From: an uncultured Rhodospirillales bacterium
GTDB lineage: Bacteria; Pseudomonadota; Alphaproteobacteria; Acetobacterales; Acetobacteraceae
Reading direction: 5' to 3'
Assembly: GCA_903924855.1 (NCBI GenBank)
Contig: CAIYCW010000145.1
Coordinates: forward strand, 17,093 to 81,092
DNA length: 64,000 nt
A model generated the notes under the pieces. It saw only the letters and a list, made by a program, of their open reading frames with translations. It searched no databases and was not told where the DNA came from. Shown here piece by piece: positions 36,861 through 46,837 of this stretch; position 1 is the stretch's first letter; each line of letters starts with the position of its first letter. The position numbers and the translations under genes are program-made.

Positions 36861-37972
36861 GGGGTGCCTCCGCTGCCGGTGCCGATGGGGGTGGCGGGAG
36901 AGGTGGCCGAAACGGTGGAGCTGGCGTTGCGGGCGCGCAGCGACTGGGTGAAGCCGCCGGTGAAGCTGAGGCGGCGGGTGATCTCGTCGATCCAGTAGAG
37001 CTGGTCGAAATCGCTGTTGGTGCCTTGCAGCAGGACCTGCTGACGGGGCGTGAGGGTTAGTTCGCCCGGCATCTCCGCGTGGATGACGCGCTCGTGGCGG
37101 GAGAGTTCGGCGAGCCGGGTCTGGGCGAGCTTGAGGGCGGCGTCCGGCGTCAGGTTGGGGACGACGTAGACGTAGCGCTGCGGCTTGCCGTTGGACGGGG
37201 CGCCGATTCCGGCGCTGCGAGTGGCGCGCGCGGTCTGGGTGAAGGACTGGGCCTGGCGGCTGTTCCAGCTTTTGACGACGACCTCGATATCGCGCGCCAG
37301 GGTCAGGGCGCGGTCGAGCTGCAGTGAGATTAGATTGGCAGGGCCGGTGACCGAGGCGTTGAGCTGCAGGACGGTGATGGCGGCCAGGGTGGTCGGTGGC
37401 GGATGAAAATGCAGGGTGGTGTCGGTGACCCAGACGTCGAAGCCTTCGTGGCCGGCGAGGGTGACCAGCAGATCCCATTCCGAGATGGAACGGCTGAAGC
37501 TGTCGAGCGTGATGTGGTCGTGCTCGAGCTGCCAGTAGACGCCGACCGGGGTGCTGGTGGCGGTGACGTCGGCGGTGAGGCTGTGGCGGGCGGCGAGGGT
37601 CTGGGCGATTTCGCTGCTGGTCTGGTTGGCGAAGGTCTCCTGCGTGCGGGTCTCGATCAAGCGGGAAGTAAGGTCACGGCCTTCGAGGGTGAGGCGCATC
37701 GCGCGGGGGTCGATCTGCAACTGGTCGACCTGGCCCTGGATGAGGCTGGTCCAGCTTTGGCCGTCGAGCGAGATCTGGATGTCGAGCAGGGCTTCGGAGG
37801 TGGCGGACCAGGTGGCGAGATCGGTCTGGGTGAGGTGGGCTGTGAGGCGAAATCGGTCGGCGGCGCTGTGGTTGTTGGTGAAGATGTCAGCGCCGAGCGG
37901 GGCGGACATGGGGGCGCCGTTGGCCAGGACCTGCAGGCGCGGGGTGCGCAGGCTGTTGCTACTGGCTGGCAA
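36845..37972 (-). CDS. Baseplate hub protein, mirror copy
   Basis: Identical to 8937..10064 (375 residues), again from a TTG start behind a perfect AGGAGG, and overlapping both neighbours. Confidence 0.78.
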   Translation of the reverse strand: MPASSNSLRTPRLQVLANGAPMSAPLGADIFTNNHSAADRFRLTAHLTQTDLATWSATSEALLDIQISLDGQSWTSLIQGQVDQLQIDPRAMRLTLEGRDLTSRLIETRTQETFANQTSSEIAQTLAARHSLTADVTATSTPVGVYWQLEHDHITLDSFSRSISEWDLLVTLAGHEGFDVWVTDTTLHFHPPPTTLAAITVLQLNASVTGPANLISLQLDRALTLARDIEVVVKSWNSRQAQSFTQTARATRSAGIGAPSNGKPQRYVYVVPNLTPDAALKLAQTRLAELSRHERVIHAEMPGELTLTPRQQVLLQGTNSDFDQLYWIDEITRRLSFTGGFTQSLRARNASSTVSATSPATPIGTGSGGTPWSGF

Positions 37973-38144
37973 TGCCGCCTCCTGCGTTGGGGTCGGGGGC
38001 CGGCAGCTTCAGCGTGACAAGGCCGGCCAGCATCGGGTCAGAGAGGTGGTTGAGCTGGGCGATCCGGATCCACTGGGTGGCGTCATTCAGCTGGCTCGCG
38101 GCGACGTGGAAGAGTGTTCCGCCGACTCTGGTGATCGTTTGCAT
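37959..38144 (-). CDS. LysM-like baseplate protein, mirror copy
   Basis: Identical to 8765..8950 (61 residues). It carries the ribosome site of the hub gene in its 3' end. Confidence 0.75.
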   Translation of the reverse strand: MQTITRVGGTLFHVAASQLNDATQWIRIAQLNHLSDPMLAGLVTLKLPAPDPNAGGGIASQ

Positions 38145-38155
38145 CGTTCCGCTCC

Positions 38156-38854
38156 TCAGCTGCTGGCGTTGGCGAGATTGGTGGCGGCCCGGCCCAGGAA
38201 GCCCCGCGCGGTGGCGAGCTGAGCGGTCTGGCCCGCCAGAGTGGTGGCCTGGCCGAGATCGGTCGCCGTGGTCAGCTGCGCTCCGATGGTGGCCAGCTGG
38301 GTGGCGGCGGTGCCGGCCGCAGTGGCGAGCTGGGACTGTGCCTGGGCATAGGAGGAGGTGCCGAGGGTGGTCGCACCTTGAACGGAGGTGGCGGCGGTGG
38401 TGCCTGAGAGATCGATGCCGGTGTCCAGGCTGTCGGCAGCGGTCAGGTCCGACAGGATGGTGGCGCCGATCGAGAGGGTGCCCTGGATGACGGCTTCGGC
38501 TTCATCGCGCAGGACGGTGCAGGTGACGCGGTAGGGGATCCAGTTAGGGCGGCGATAGTCGGCCTCGAAGCGGGAAACGATGACACTGTAGAAGAAGGTT
38601 TCCCAGGTGAGCGGCCAGAGGCCGCCATCGGCGCGCATGAGGTCGACGGTCCGGGCCCGCAGGCCGGCATCTGACCCTGTGAAGACGCCGGTCCAGGTGA
38701 TCTCGGCGTCGTCGCGGCCCATGGCATCGATAATGCGTAGACCGCCGGGGAGCTTGTGGACAGTGAGCGACTGGGCACCGCCCCAGCTGACCGAGGGGGG
38801 CAGTTCGAAATCCTGGAACAGGATCGGACCGAGGAGGAGGTAGGAGTAGGACAT
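38156..38854 (-). CDS. Baseplate/tail protein, mirror copy
   Basis: Identical to 8055..8753 (232 residues: beta N-terminal half, Ala/Thr-rich C-terminal half). Confidence 0.55.
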   Translation of the reverse strand: MSYSYLLLGPILFQDFELPPSVSWGGAQSLTVHKLPGGLRIIDAMGRDDAEITWTGVFTGSDAGLRARTVDLMRADGGLWPLTWETFFYSVIVSRFEADYRRPNWIPYRVTCTVLRDEAEAVIQGTLSIGATILSDLTAADSLDTGIDLSGTTAATSVQGATTLGTSSYAQAQSQLATAAGTAATQLATIGAQLTTATDLGQATTLAGQTAQLATARGFLGRAATNLANASS

Positions 38855-38857
38855 CGA

Positions 38858-40081
38858 TCAGCCTCCTTGCTGGGCGCCTGGCCAGGTGATGCTCATGCGC
38901 GGGTCGAAACCTGTGGTGCCGGTGGGCGGTCGGCTGGCTTCACGGGCGAGGTGGTTGGTTATCCAGGTGCCTACGCGGGCGCCGTCGAGAAAGACATCGC
39001 CACCCACGGGAGTGGCGGCAGGAGAGGCGGATTGCGGCGCCACCGAGGGGAAGGTCTGCAGCGGGCCGGGCGCGGTCGGGTCGCGTCTGGCGGCGGTGTC
39101 ACCAGGGCCAGACCGGGCTGCCCTTGGGGCGGCGGGGTGCGGCTCGGTGGGGGGGGCGACGGCCGCAGTTCTGTCTGGCGGCGACGGGGCGAATCGGCTC
39201 TGGGGCGGGGCGACCTGGGACGGAGGCGACGGCAATGGCGGCAGCGGCAGCGGCAGCAAGGGTGAGGTGGAGGAGGCAGACGGCGCCGGCGATGAGGAAG
39301 CCGCTGGAGACACCGGACGTTCGGCGGTCTGCAGGATGCGAATGACCGGCGGCGTGGCCGGCGTGCCCATCACGGCTGCCGGGACTGTCGGCGGTGGTTT
39401 CGGAAGGGGCGCGGATGTCGTAGCTGCCGGTGCGATGGGAGGTGGCGATGGCGCGGGCGTCACTGCGGCTGGTGCGACGGGAAGCGACGATGGGGCGGTT
39501 ATCGCTTCGGCTGATACGGCGGGGATTGGCGACTGCGGGACCGCTGCGACGACCGTGACGACTGATGGCGGCGCGGCGGGCGCGGCCACAGAGGCGACGG
39601 TCTGCGGCAGCGGGGGAGATACCGGTGACGCAGGCGGCGCTGCCGTCCTTGAGGCTGGGGGGGACTGCGGCGCGGGGGACGATGGGGCGGGTTGCTGGGG
39701 CTGAGCCGGTGCGGCGGGCTCGGTTCGGATGATGATGCTCGGGACCGGCGGCGCCGTTATGACGGCTGCAGGAGCAGGCGCGGAAGGTTCGGCGCGCGTC
39801 GCCTGCAGGATCGCCGAGCTCTGTGCGGCGGGCAGGATGGGATCTGGCGCGGCCTGGGCCTGGGGGGGGCTGCGGCCGGGATCGCGGGCAAGGCGGGCGA
39901 GGTCGCCTGCCGCCGCAGCCGTGGCGGACGCCGCGATCTCGGTCAGTCGCTGCAGGTTAAGGGCGGTTGTGGCGATCTGTGTGTCGAGGGCGGCGAGTTC
40001 CTGGCCGATCGCGGCGACACCGGCGCTGACGCCGTTATCCAGCGCCAGGCGGATGCCGATGACATAGGCATCGTCCATCAT
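38858..40081 (-). CDS. Pro/Ala-rich tape-measure-slot protein, mirror copy
   Basis: Identical to 6828..8051 (407 residues). The low-complexity proline tract is unchanged between arms. It starts inside the stop of the gp10-like gene. Confidence 0.6.
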   Translation of the reverse strand: MMDDAYVIGIRLALDNGVSAGVAAIGQELAALDTQIATTALNLQRLTEIAASATAAAAGDLARLARDPGRSPPQAQAAPDPILPAAQSSAILQATRAEPSAPAPAAVITAPPVPSIIIRTEPAAPAQPQQPAPSSPAPQSPPASRTAAPPASPVSPPLPQTVASVAAPAAPPSVVTVVAAVPQSPIPAVSAEAITAPSSLPVAPAAVTPAPSPPPIAPAATTSAPLPKPPPTVPAAVMGTPATPPVIRILQTAERPVSPAASSSPAPSASSTSPLLPLPLPPLPSPPSQVAPPQSRFAPSPPDRTAAVAPPTEPHPAAPRAARSGPGDTAARRDPTAPGPLQTFPSVAPQSASPAATPVGGDVFLDGARVGTWITNHLAREASRPPTGTTGFDPRMSITWPGAQQGG

Positions 40082-40440
40082 TGGCTCCTGAGGGCTGTGG
40101 TGAGGCGTTCGGCGATGGTCTCGGCGATGGCCTGGCCTTCGGCGTCGGCGAGCGGGCCGAAGGTGGGGCGTGGCGGGATCTCCGCGGTGCCATGTTCCTG
40201 ATAGAGCGCGGTCGGGGAGGTGCTGCCGACAGTGGCGGTATCATCCTCAGCCTGGGCGGAGACGCTTTCGTGCAGCGTGCCGATGCGGCGCCAGGGATGG
40301 TCGTGCGGGCCGCCGGGCATGACGGAGAGCGCGTCCTGGGCGAGGTCGGCCAGGCGCTGGGCCTGCTCGGCGAGGGCTGTGCGGGCGATGCCGTCGAGAT
40401 CGAGCGACTGCAGGTGTATGACGAGGTCGGACAGGGTCAT
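40078..40440 (-). CDS. HK97-gp10-like protein, mirror copy
   Basis: Identical to 6469..6831 (120 residues). Its ATG overlaps the stop of the frameshifted chaperone. Confidence 0.7.
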   Translation of the reverse strand: MTLSDLVIHLQSLDLDGIARTALAEQAQRLADLAQDALSVMPGGPHDHPWRRIGTLHESVSAQAEDDTATVGSTSPTALYQEHGTAEIPPRPTFGPLADAEGQAIAETIAERLTTALRSQ

Positions 40441-40948
40441 CACCGCTCCTTCCAGGACATCGAGGGGAAGTCGAACACGCCGCCATCGAGCTGACCGAGG
40501 GCGATCACCCAGGCCAGCCGGTCTTCGGGCGGGAGTGAGAAGGCGACATCGAACGGCACCCCGTTCCGGCACAGATAGAGACTGTCGACCAGATCGGGGT
40601 GCCGGCTCAGTTTCCCGCGTGGGTTGCCACGTCCAGCGGTTCAGGGGGGGTGAGCGCGCGGGCGATGGCGTTGATGCCTTCATCGCCGAGGCGGCCGACG
40701 AGAGCTTCGATCTGCGCCTCGTTGACCGGCGGGGGGACGGGGACGTCGTCGATTGCGGTGACCGAGCAGGCCAGGGTGGCCATTCCGAGCCAGAGATGGT
40801 TCTGTGCCAGCGCCGGTCCGGCCGCCTTGAACAGGCGCAGCTTGTCGAGCGCCGTCAGGCGACGCAGAGAAAGGACGCGGCCCTGGCTGTCGGTGGTCGT
40901 GGGTGCTGCTTCGGCTGCGGCGATCAGGCGGGCGGACAGCGTGGACAT
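40440..40948 (-). CDS. Tail assembly chaperone frameshift fusion, mirror copy
   Basis: Identical 169-residue frameshift product to 5961..6469, made by slipping at 40610..40616 on the minus strand. Confidence 0.8.
40607..40948 (-). CDS. Tail assembly chaperone short form, mirror copy
   Basis: Identical to 5961..6302 (113 residues), ending at the TGA that follows the slippery heptamer. Confidence 0.8.
   Translation of the reverse strand: MSTLSARLIAAAEAAPTTTDSQGRVLSLRRLTALDKLRLFKAAGPALAQNHLWLGMATLACSVTAIDDVPVPPPVNEAQIEALVGRLGDEGINAIARALTPPEPLDVATHAGN
40610..40616 (-). promoter_or_regulatory. -1 frameshift site GGGAAAC, mirror copy
   Basis: Minus-strand heptamer G GGA AAC in correct phase directly before the zero-frame stop; mirror of 6293..6299. 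Confidence 0.85.
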
Positions 40949-41376
40949 CAGACGCGCACGCGAGTGGTGGCGAAGTAGTCGAGCTTCTGCTTGACGCTCT
41001 GATCGCCGCGCCAGGTGCCGGCCTGAGCGAGTTTGAAGACGACGCCGTTGTATTGATAGGTGCTGGTGCTGCCGTCGACCTCCTGCACGTATTGGTAGAG
41101 CGTGCCGGTGGGAACGACCGAGCCGGACCGGTAGGCGGCTTCCGTCTTGGCGATGAAGTCATCGACGGCTGAGCTGCCGCGTTCGAGTTCGAAGCTGCCC
41201 TCCCAGCCCTTGGGCAGCTCGGCACCGAGTTGGGTGCCGTCGATGCGATCGATGCGGATGGGGGTGGTGAGCTGGTGGCTCTCGAAGCCGGTGACATGGG
41301 TGAGATCGATGCGGCCGAACGGGCCCATCACCACGAGCTGGCAGTCGCGGCCGACGGAGAAGGCGCTGCTGGTCAT
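40948..41376 (-). CDS. Tail tube protein, mirror copy
   Basis: Identical to 5533..5961 (142 residues). Sheath, tube and chaperone follow each other in this arm as in typical myophages. Confidence 0.8.
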   Translation of the reverse strand: MTSSAFSVGRDCQLVVMGPFGRIDLTHVTGFESHQLTTPIRIDRIDGTQLGAELPKGWEGSFELERGSSAVDDFIAKTEAAYRSGSVVPTGTLYQYVQEVDGSTSTYQYNGVVFKLAQAGTWRGDQSVKQKLDYFATTRVRV

Positions 41377-41403
41377 TGCGGGATTTCCTTATGCGCTCAG
41401 TGG

Positions 41404-42975
41404 TTACGCGCTCAGGGCGCCAGGGGTGCCGGGAAGGGTCTGGCGCTGCACCTGGACGGTCTGGCCGCCCTCCATGTTGACGATGAATTTTTCGTTGATC
41501 GCCTGGTAGCGGATCTGCGCGTCGGACTGGACGTAGCCGAGACCGGTGCGGCCGGCGGGATTGTTCGACGTGTCACAGATCACGCTGAAGGGCAGCGTGC
41601 CATCGGTGCTGCCGAGCAGGCCCTGGCCGAGCATGGCCTGCAGGAAGCTCAGCTGGGTGGCGCGGATGCGGCGGAACAGGGCGGCGTTGATGACCTGGCC
41701 GACATACTGCCCCATGCCGGCGGCCAGGGTGGCGGCGATGTAGTTGGTCAGGCGCGTATAGTTGTCGCCGTTGGTGGCCGAATTCGAGCTGCTGTTGTGG
41801 CCGCCGCGCACACCCCAGAAGGCGCCGCCGGGCTGGGGATTGGCAATCACATCGACACCCACGCCGAGCAGGGCGGCCAGTTCGGCCGAGGAATAGCCGG
41901 TGCTCTGGCCAGAGCCCGGTGAGCCGGATTTCTGACTGCCGACAACGCCGTAGAGGGGCTTGTTGAGGCTGGACTGCTCGGGGGAGAGGTTGGCGAGCCT
42001 GCCGGCGACGAAGCCCTGCGGGCTGATCAGGCGCAGGATTCCGTTCACCTGGTCGTTCCACCAGATCCAGTCGCCGAACATCAGCTTGGCGGCGTAGCTG
42101 TCCAGACCGACCGCCTGCTTGACGGCGACGATGTCGCTGATGGTGTCGCCGGAAGGCGACACGAGGATCATGTAGATGCCTTCGGACAGGCCGAAGCCGG
42201 CCTGGGTGGTCCATTGCGTGGCGTCGTCGCCGTCGGCGAGGACGGCGATCGAGCAGCCCTGCCCGCGCAAGGCATACATGCCCTTGCGGGGTACGGTATC
42301 GGCACCGACGAGGGAGGTGGAGGACACGCTGGTCGCACCATCGGTGCCGGCAGTGCCGATGGTGAAGCTCACGGTCTGGGCGGAGGGGGCAACGGAGGTT
42401 CCGCCGGCGGTCGCGACCACCAGCTGGCTCGGGCCGCGCTGCACGCCGGTGCCGGCGTTCACGGCGGCGGCGAGGTTGATCCAGAACTGGGATCCGGTGC
42501 CGGCGATATTGTCGAACACCTCGGGTTGCAGGCCGGGCAGGGTCACGGTCAGGCGCCAGGTATTGGCCTTGCTGCCGGCGGCCAGGCTGACGACGATCTG
42601 GTTGCCGAGGCTGCCGGTGTAGAGGCCGACGAGCAGGAAGCTGGTGCCCGGCAGGATCATGCTGGCGGCGGTGTCGGTGCCGTCGGTCACGCGGACGCAG
42701 CGGAAATTGCTGGCGCCCTGCTGGACGGCGGCGGCCACGACCGTACCCATGTCGTATTTGCGGGGCATCACCGGGCCGAAGTTGCGGGCGTAGTCGGCCA
42801 TCGAGGAAGCGATCACCGGCTGGCCGACCGGGCCCCAGCTGGCGGAGCCCACGACACCGAGCACATTGGTGGGAACGCCGTTGAGAACGAGGTTCTGGGG
42901 CGGGACGATCTGGACGTAAAGATCGGGCACCACCAGGGCGGTGGTGTTGATGTTGCCTTGCTGGACGATCGGCAT
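41404..42975 (-). CDS. Tail sheath protein, mirror copy
   Basis: Identical to 3934..5505 (523 residues). Within the continuous late operon it confirms that the terminase and portal further right belong to a contractile-tailed phage. Confidence 0.92.
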   Translation of the reverse strand: MPIVQQGNINTTALVVPDLYVQIVPPQNLVLNGVPTNVLGVVGSASWGPVGQPVIASSMADYARNFGPVMPRKYDMGTVVAAAVQQGASNFRCVRVTDGTDTAASMILPGTSFLLVGLYTGSLGNQIVVSLAAGSKANTWRLTVTLPGLQPEVFDNIAGTGSQFWINLAAAVNAGTGVQRGPSQLVVATAGGTSVAPSAQTVSFTIGTAGTDGATSVSSTSLVGADTVPRKGMYALRGQGCSIAVLADGDDATQWTTQAGFGLSEGIYMILVSPSGDTISDIVAVKQAVGLDSYAAKLMFGDWIWWNDQVNGILRLISPQGFVAGRLANLSPEQSSLNKPLYGVVGSQKSGSPGSGQSTGYSSAELAALLGVGVDVIANPQPGGAFWGVRGGHNSSSNSATNGDNYTRLTNYIAATLAAGMGQYVGQVINAALFRRIRATQLSFLQAMLGQGLLGSTDGTLPFSVICDTSNNPAGRTGLGYVQSDAQIRYQAINEKFIVNMEGGQTVQVQRQTLPGTPGALSA

Positions 42976-42978
42976 CGA

Positions 42979-43158
42979 TCAGGCCTCCTTGGCTATGGGC
43001 GCGGGGGATGTCGGCGCGGCGGGCGCCGGTGCGGGGATGCGCACGACGTGGGATGCGTTCTCGCCGGCGAGGATCGTCTGGATCTGTGCCGGGTCGGTGA
43101 TGCAGTCGCCCTTCGCGTGCGGACCGAAGCCCCGCACGACGACGAGTTGGATGTTCAT
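42979..43158 (-). CDS. 59-residue protein upstream of sheath, mirror copy
   Basis: Identical to 3751..3930. Short, but kept in frame with a stop three bases before the sheath start. Confidence 0.7.
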   Translation of the reverse strand: MNIQLVVVRGFGPHAKGDCITDPAQIQTILAGENASHVVRIPAPAPAAPTSPAPIAKEA

Positions 43159-43169
43159 GGGGAGATCCT

Positions 43170-44000
43170 TCAGCCGAGGAGGGACTGGGTGGTGGGCCCG
43201 CCGTTGGGAGCGATGGCGGTAGAGCCGATGATGAGGGCGGGCAGTGTGTCGGAGACGGTGGTGGCGTATTCGACGTTGAAGATCAGATCGCGTCTGAAAA
43301 GGTTGGCGTTCTGGCTCTGATCGAAGGTGATGCTGCGGGACAGACGCAGGCGGGCCTGGGTGTTGTCCGGCAGGGCGATGAAGCTGTCCTGGCTCAGCGC
43401 GGTGTCGAGCAGGGTGGCCAGGCTGTCACGGGTGGTGGGATCGGGGCACCAGCAGGCGACGCGGAAGGCCTGGATCTGGCGGCGGGTCTCAGCCAAGGCT
43501 GTCTGGTCGGCGACGACGCGGCCGACGAGCAGGCCGGCGCCGGGGATGGTGATGGAGGGGCCAGAGACCTGGGCGATCCGGGTGCCGCGGATGTAGGAGG
43601 CGAGGATGGCGGCGACCAGGGCGGGCGTGTCGCCGGCTTCGGTGCGGTGGACGAAGGCGGCGCGGTCGACGATCAGGCCGGCCACCTGGCCTGGCGATGC
43701 AGTGCCGCCGATGGTGGCGGTCTGGCCGGAGACGGTGACGGTGAGCGTGGGGGCGGCTGGGGTCAGATTCGTCGGCGGATCAAGGTAGCGTGTGGTAACC
43801 CGGAACGATCCGGCATCCGGCATCACGGTGACCGTCAGATTGCCGGCCGCAAGGTCGGTGCCGAGGCCGGCCGGGTTGGGCCAACCGCGATAGATGTGAC
43901 AGACGCTGCCGAGGACCGATGCCGCGTTCGTTCCGGCGGGATAGAGGATGCCGGTGACGAGACTGGCGAGGGTTGCTTCGACATCGGATTGATCGGCCAT
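43170..44000 (-). CDS. Probable tail completion protein, mirror copy
   Basis: Identical to 2909..3739 (276 residues), between the head-joining protein and the 59-residue gene. Confidence 0.5.
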   Translation of the reverse strand: MADQSDVEATLASLVTGILYPAGTNAASVLGSVCHIYRGWPNPAGLGTDLAAGNLTVTVMPDAGSFRVTTRYLDPPTNLTPAAPTLTVTVSGQTATIGGTASPGQVAGLIVDRAAFVHRTEAGDTPALVAAILASYIRGTRIAQVSGPSITIPGAGLLVGRVVADQTALAETRRQIQAFRVACWCPDPTTRDSLATLLDTALSQDSFIALPDNTQARLRLSRSITFDQSQNANLFRRDLIFNVEYATTVSDTLPALIIGSTAIAPNGGPTTQSLLG

Positions 44001-44010
44001 GGGTCGCCTC

Positions 44011-44661
44011 TCAGGTGTTGGCCTGCTGGGCCTGCAGGCGCCAGCCGAGATCGGTGAGCTCGGTGCTGCCGATGACCGCGATGCGGCCGAGATCGTCGGT
44101 CAGGCGGTCGCCGATGCGCAGGGTGACGTTGAGGCTGACCGGCAGCAGGACTTGCCAGGTGCCGGAGGGTATATCTGAGGCGATGCCGGATTGGCCGGTC
44201 CCCTGCCCGCCTCCGACGACGATCGCCGCCGGCCAGAAGCTGGCGAGGACCGTTTCAGTGGCGGTGACGGTGGCGCCATAGGCGTTCAGGCCGGGGGTGC
44301 TGGCGGCGGCGGCGCGGGAGATGGCAAGGCGTCTTGCGGCATGCACGCACAGAACCGGCAGAAGCGGCTGCTGGGCGGCGATGAAGTGAACCGTTCCGTT
44401 GTCGATGTTTCGGAGCAGGTCGCCGGGCCGCGTGTAGGCGGCATCGAAGATGCCTTCCCACAGATTCTCGCCGAAGACGACGGGATGGGTGTGCCGTCCG
44501 CCGAGGGGGAGGAACTGGGCATGGAGCTTGAGGATCCGGTTGGCGGGAGCAAGCGGCTCGAGCGTGTTGGCGGGGCGGAGCAGGTCGTGCGGGGCGCCGA
44601 TATGGCGGGCGGCGCGGCCCTGCCCGCGGTTGATGCGATCCTGCAAAGTCAGGCTGTCCAT
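44011..44661 (-). CDS. Head-tail joining protein, mirror copy
   Basis: Identical to 2248..2898 (216 residues from the ATG). Start and the preceding stop overlap by one base. Confidence 0.55.
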   Translation of the reverse strand: MDSLTLQDRINRGQGRAARHIGAPHDLLRPANTLEPLAPANRILKLHAQFLPLGGRHTHPVVFGENLWEGIFDAAYTRPGDLLRNIDNGTVHFIAAQQPLLPVLCVHAARRLAISRAAAASTPGLNAYGATVTATETVLASFWPAAIVVGGGQGTGQSGIASDIPSGTWQVLLPVSLNVTLRIGDRLTDDLGRIAVIGSTELTDLGWRLQAQQANT

Positions 44662-45038
44662 CACACCACCAGCCTTGTGCCGGCCTCACCCAGGGACGGG
44701 CCGGGGGGGATGCCGAAAAAGCCGCAGAGCCTGCGGCGCCAGTCGTCGAACAGGCGGGTGCGTTCGGCGACTTCGCGGGCGTTGCGGGTCCAGGCGGCCG
44801 CGGTGTCGGTGTCAAGTGAGACCGAAGCGTCGGTGATCGCGGTCTCCAGGGTCGCCAAGGTCACGAGATAGGTGCGGGCAACCGCCTCTTCGGCGGGGGA
44901 GAGGCGCTGGAGCCGGTATTCGAGCAGACCGAAGGCCTGGTAGAAGCGCCAGTTGCTGAAACCGCCATTGCCCAGGCCGTAGGCAGGGTAGCCCATGTGA
45001 CGCCGCAGATCGGTGCGCTCGCTGTCGGTGAACGCCAT
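44661..45038 (-). CDS. Probable head-tail connector, mirror copy
   Basis: Identical to 1871..2248 (125 residues, mostly helical). It follows the 83-residue head protein here. Confidence 0.55.
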   Translation of the reverse strand: MAFTDSERTDLRRHMGYPAYGLGNGGFSNWRFYQAFGLLEYRLQRLSPAEEAVARTYLVTLATLETAITDASVSLDTDTAAAWTRNAREVAERTRLFDDWRRRLCGFFGIPPGPSLGEAGTRLVV

Positions 45039-45069
45039 TGCTGGCTCCTAGGGTTGGTTCGGTTTCGGA

Positions 45070-45321
45070 TCAGGCGAGGGTGATCGGCGCACCGGCGGCG
45101 AGCAGGGCCGCCTTCAGCGGCGGGTCCAGGTGGTAGGACTGTCCGCGGTGGAACTGCAGCAGGGAGCGTCCGTTGTTCCAGGTGAACGATTTGGAGAAGG
45201 TGTAGACGCTGTTGGCGGGATGGGTCGCCTTCATCACGGCCGGGGTCATCTGGGTCATAGCGCCGTTGACGACGCCGTAGGTGGTCGTGCGGAGCTGGTC
45301 GTCGGGTTCGTCGGTCGCCAT
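45070..45321 (-). CDS. Small phage head protein, mirror copy
   Basis: Identical to 1588..1839 (83 residues from the ATG with AGGAGC upstream). Confidence 0.7.
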   Translation of the reverse strand: MATDEPDDQLRTTTYGVVNGAMTQMTPAVMKATHPANSVYTFSKSFTWNNGRSLLQFHRGQSYHLDPPLKAALLAAGAPITLA

Positions 45322-45410
45322 GGAGCGCTCCTGGTGCAGCTGACGGGGGGGTGCGACTGAAAGGTGGAGTGGTCGACCGCGACCGCTGGGACCGGTCGCG
45401 GTCGGGCCGA

Positions 45411-46733
45411 TCAGCCGATGTGCTCGCACATGACGGCGCGCTTGTAGGCGGCGTTGGTGGCGGTCGGGATCGTGGTCGGGCTGGTCGTCGTGTCGGACGG
45501 GGCGCAGAAGCCGCCGATCCAGTACCAGCTCTGGGCGATGATCTGCTGCAGGCGATCGATCGGCTCGCGGGTGACCATGGCGATACCGTCCACGAGCGAG
45601 ATCAGGCTGTCGTCCGGGGCCACGTCGGCATTGGCCATGCCAGCGAAGTCGCCTTCAATGAGGGCGCCCTGGCCCACGACGATCGGACGGCGGATGACCG
45701 CGCCGCTGATGGTGGGGTGGGCCTGGACGTAGGCCTCTGTCGTGGGGATGAAGCGCAGGCCCAGGAAGTCGTTGATCATGCCCTTCTTGAACACCTGGTT
45801 GGCCGAGGTGGCGCCCTGGAAGAGCTGGCGGAAGTCGTTATCGGCGAACAGCTGACGGGCGCTGACCGGGTCGAGGTAGCAGTTGTAGACGCCGTCGATC
45901 TCAGGGACTGCGTTGAGGCGGAGCTGGGCCACGGCGTTGAGCAGGGTGGACATGGTCAGCACGTCCGTCGACTGCAGCGCCAGGGTGTTGCTGCGGCCGT
46001 TGGGACGCATGATGGAGCTGGCGGTGGCGGCCATGACGGTATTGCCGGCGGTGCCGTCGGCGACCAGGACGGAAGCGCTGAAGGTCAGCACACCGGAGAT
46101 GCCGTTGGGCGCCGTGCTGACGTTGACCGCATCGGCGGTTGCGCCGACCAGCGTGTAGACGTTGCTGCCGACGGTGACCGTCATCGAAGTGCTGGCGCCG
46201 ACGGTGGTCTGCACGCCGTTGACGAAGACCATCTGGAAGCCGCGGATATCGTCCACCGAGACGGCGGGGCCGGCGGAGGACAGGGTGGTGCGGACGCGCG
46301 TGTTGCCGCCGAAATACGGGTTGAACAGGGCGTTGCGCGCCAGTTCGTCAAGGCTGCGGGCGGCCTGCTCGCCGTTGATGGCAGCATTGAGCAGGAACTG
46401 CGAGGCGATGCCGACACGCGAGGTGACGATGTTGAGGTCTGTGGTGGCTGCGTAGTGGTTCAGCGTGATGGTGAATTGCTCGACGCCGAACGACACCGGG
46501 GTGAGACCGTTGTCGAGATTGGTGTTGGTGGCCGGCGCGCTCGGCGTGGTCACCGACGGCTTCAGCCCGGCGCGGGTCTTGGTGAGGGTTTCACCGATGC
46601 CGACGGCAAACTCTTGGCGGTCGGCGCACATGCGGTAGCCGATGCGGGATTCGAGCGAGGCCTGGAACTCGCGCTCCAGGTAGCCCTGCTGGATGATCGG
46701 CTGGAGGGCGGCGGGGAAGTTCTGGATACCCAT
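45411..46733 (-). CDS. Major capsid protein, mirror copy in natural context
   Basis: Identical to 176..1498 (440 residues). Here the complete scaffold-like, portal and terminase genes lie upstream, which supports the capsid call more strongly than the truncated context at the left edge does. Confidence 0.82.
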   Translation of the reverse strand: MGIQNFPAALQPIIQQGYLEREFQASLESRIGYRMCADRQEFAVGIGETLTKTRAGLKPSVTTPSAPATNTNLDNGLTPVSFGVEQFTITLNHYAATTDLNIVTSRVGIASQFLLNAAINGEQAARSLDELARNALFNPYFGGNTRVRTTLSSAGPAVSVDDIRGFQMVFVNGVQTTVGASTSMTVTVGSNVYTLVGATADAVNVSTAPNGISGVLTFSASVLVADGTAGNTVMAATASSIMRPNGRSNTLALQSTDVLTMSTLLNAVAQLRLNAVPEIDGVYNCYLDPVSARQLFADNDFRQLFQGATSANQVFKKGMINDFLGLRFIPTTEAYVQAHPTISGAVIRRPIVVGQGALIEGDFAGMANADVAPDDSLISLVDGIAMVTREPIDRLQQIIAQSWYWIGGFCAPSDTTTSPTTIPTATNAAYKRAVMCEHIG

Positions 46734-46837
46734 GGTGCTGGTCCTTGTGCAGACGGCCGTCCTCGCCCGCGAATGCAGGGCGATGGCCAGAGAGGGAGGA
46801 TGGGCGAGGCGGGTTCGGGGTCAGCCGAGAGAGGTGA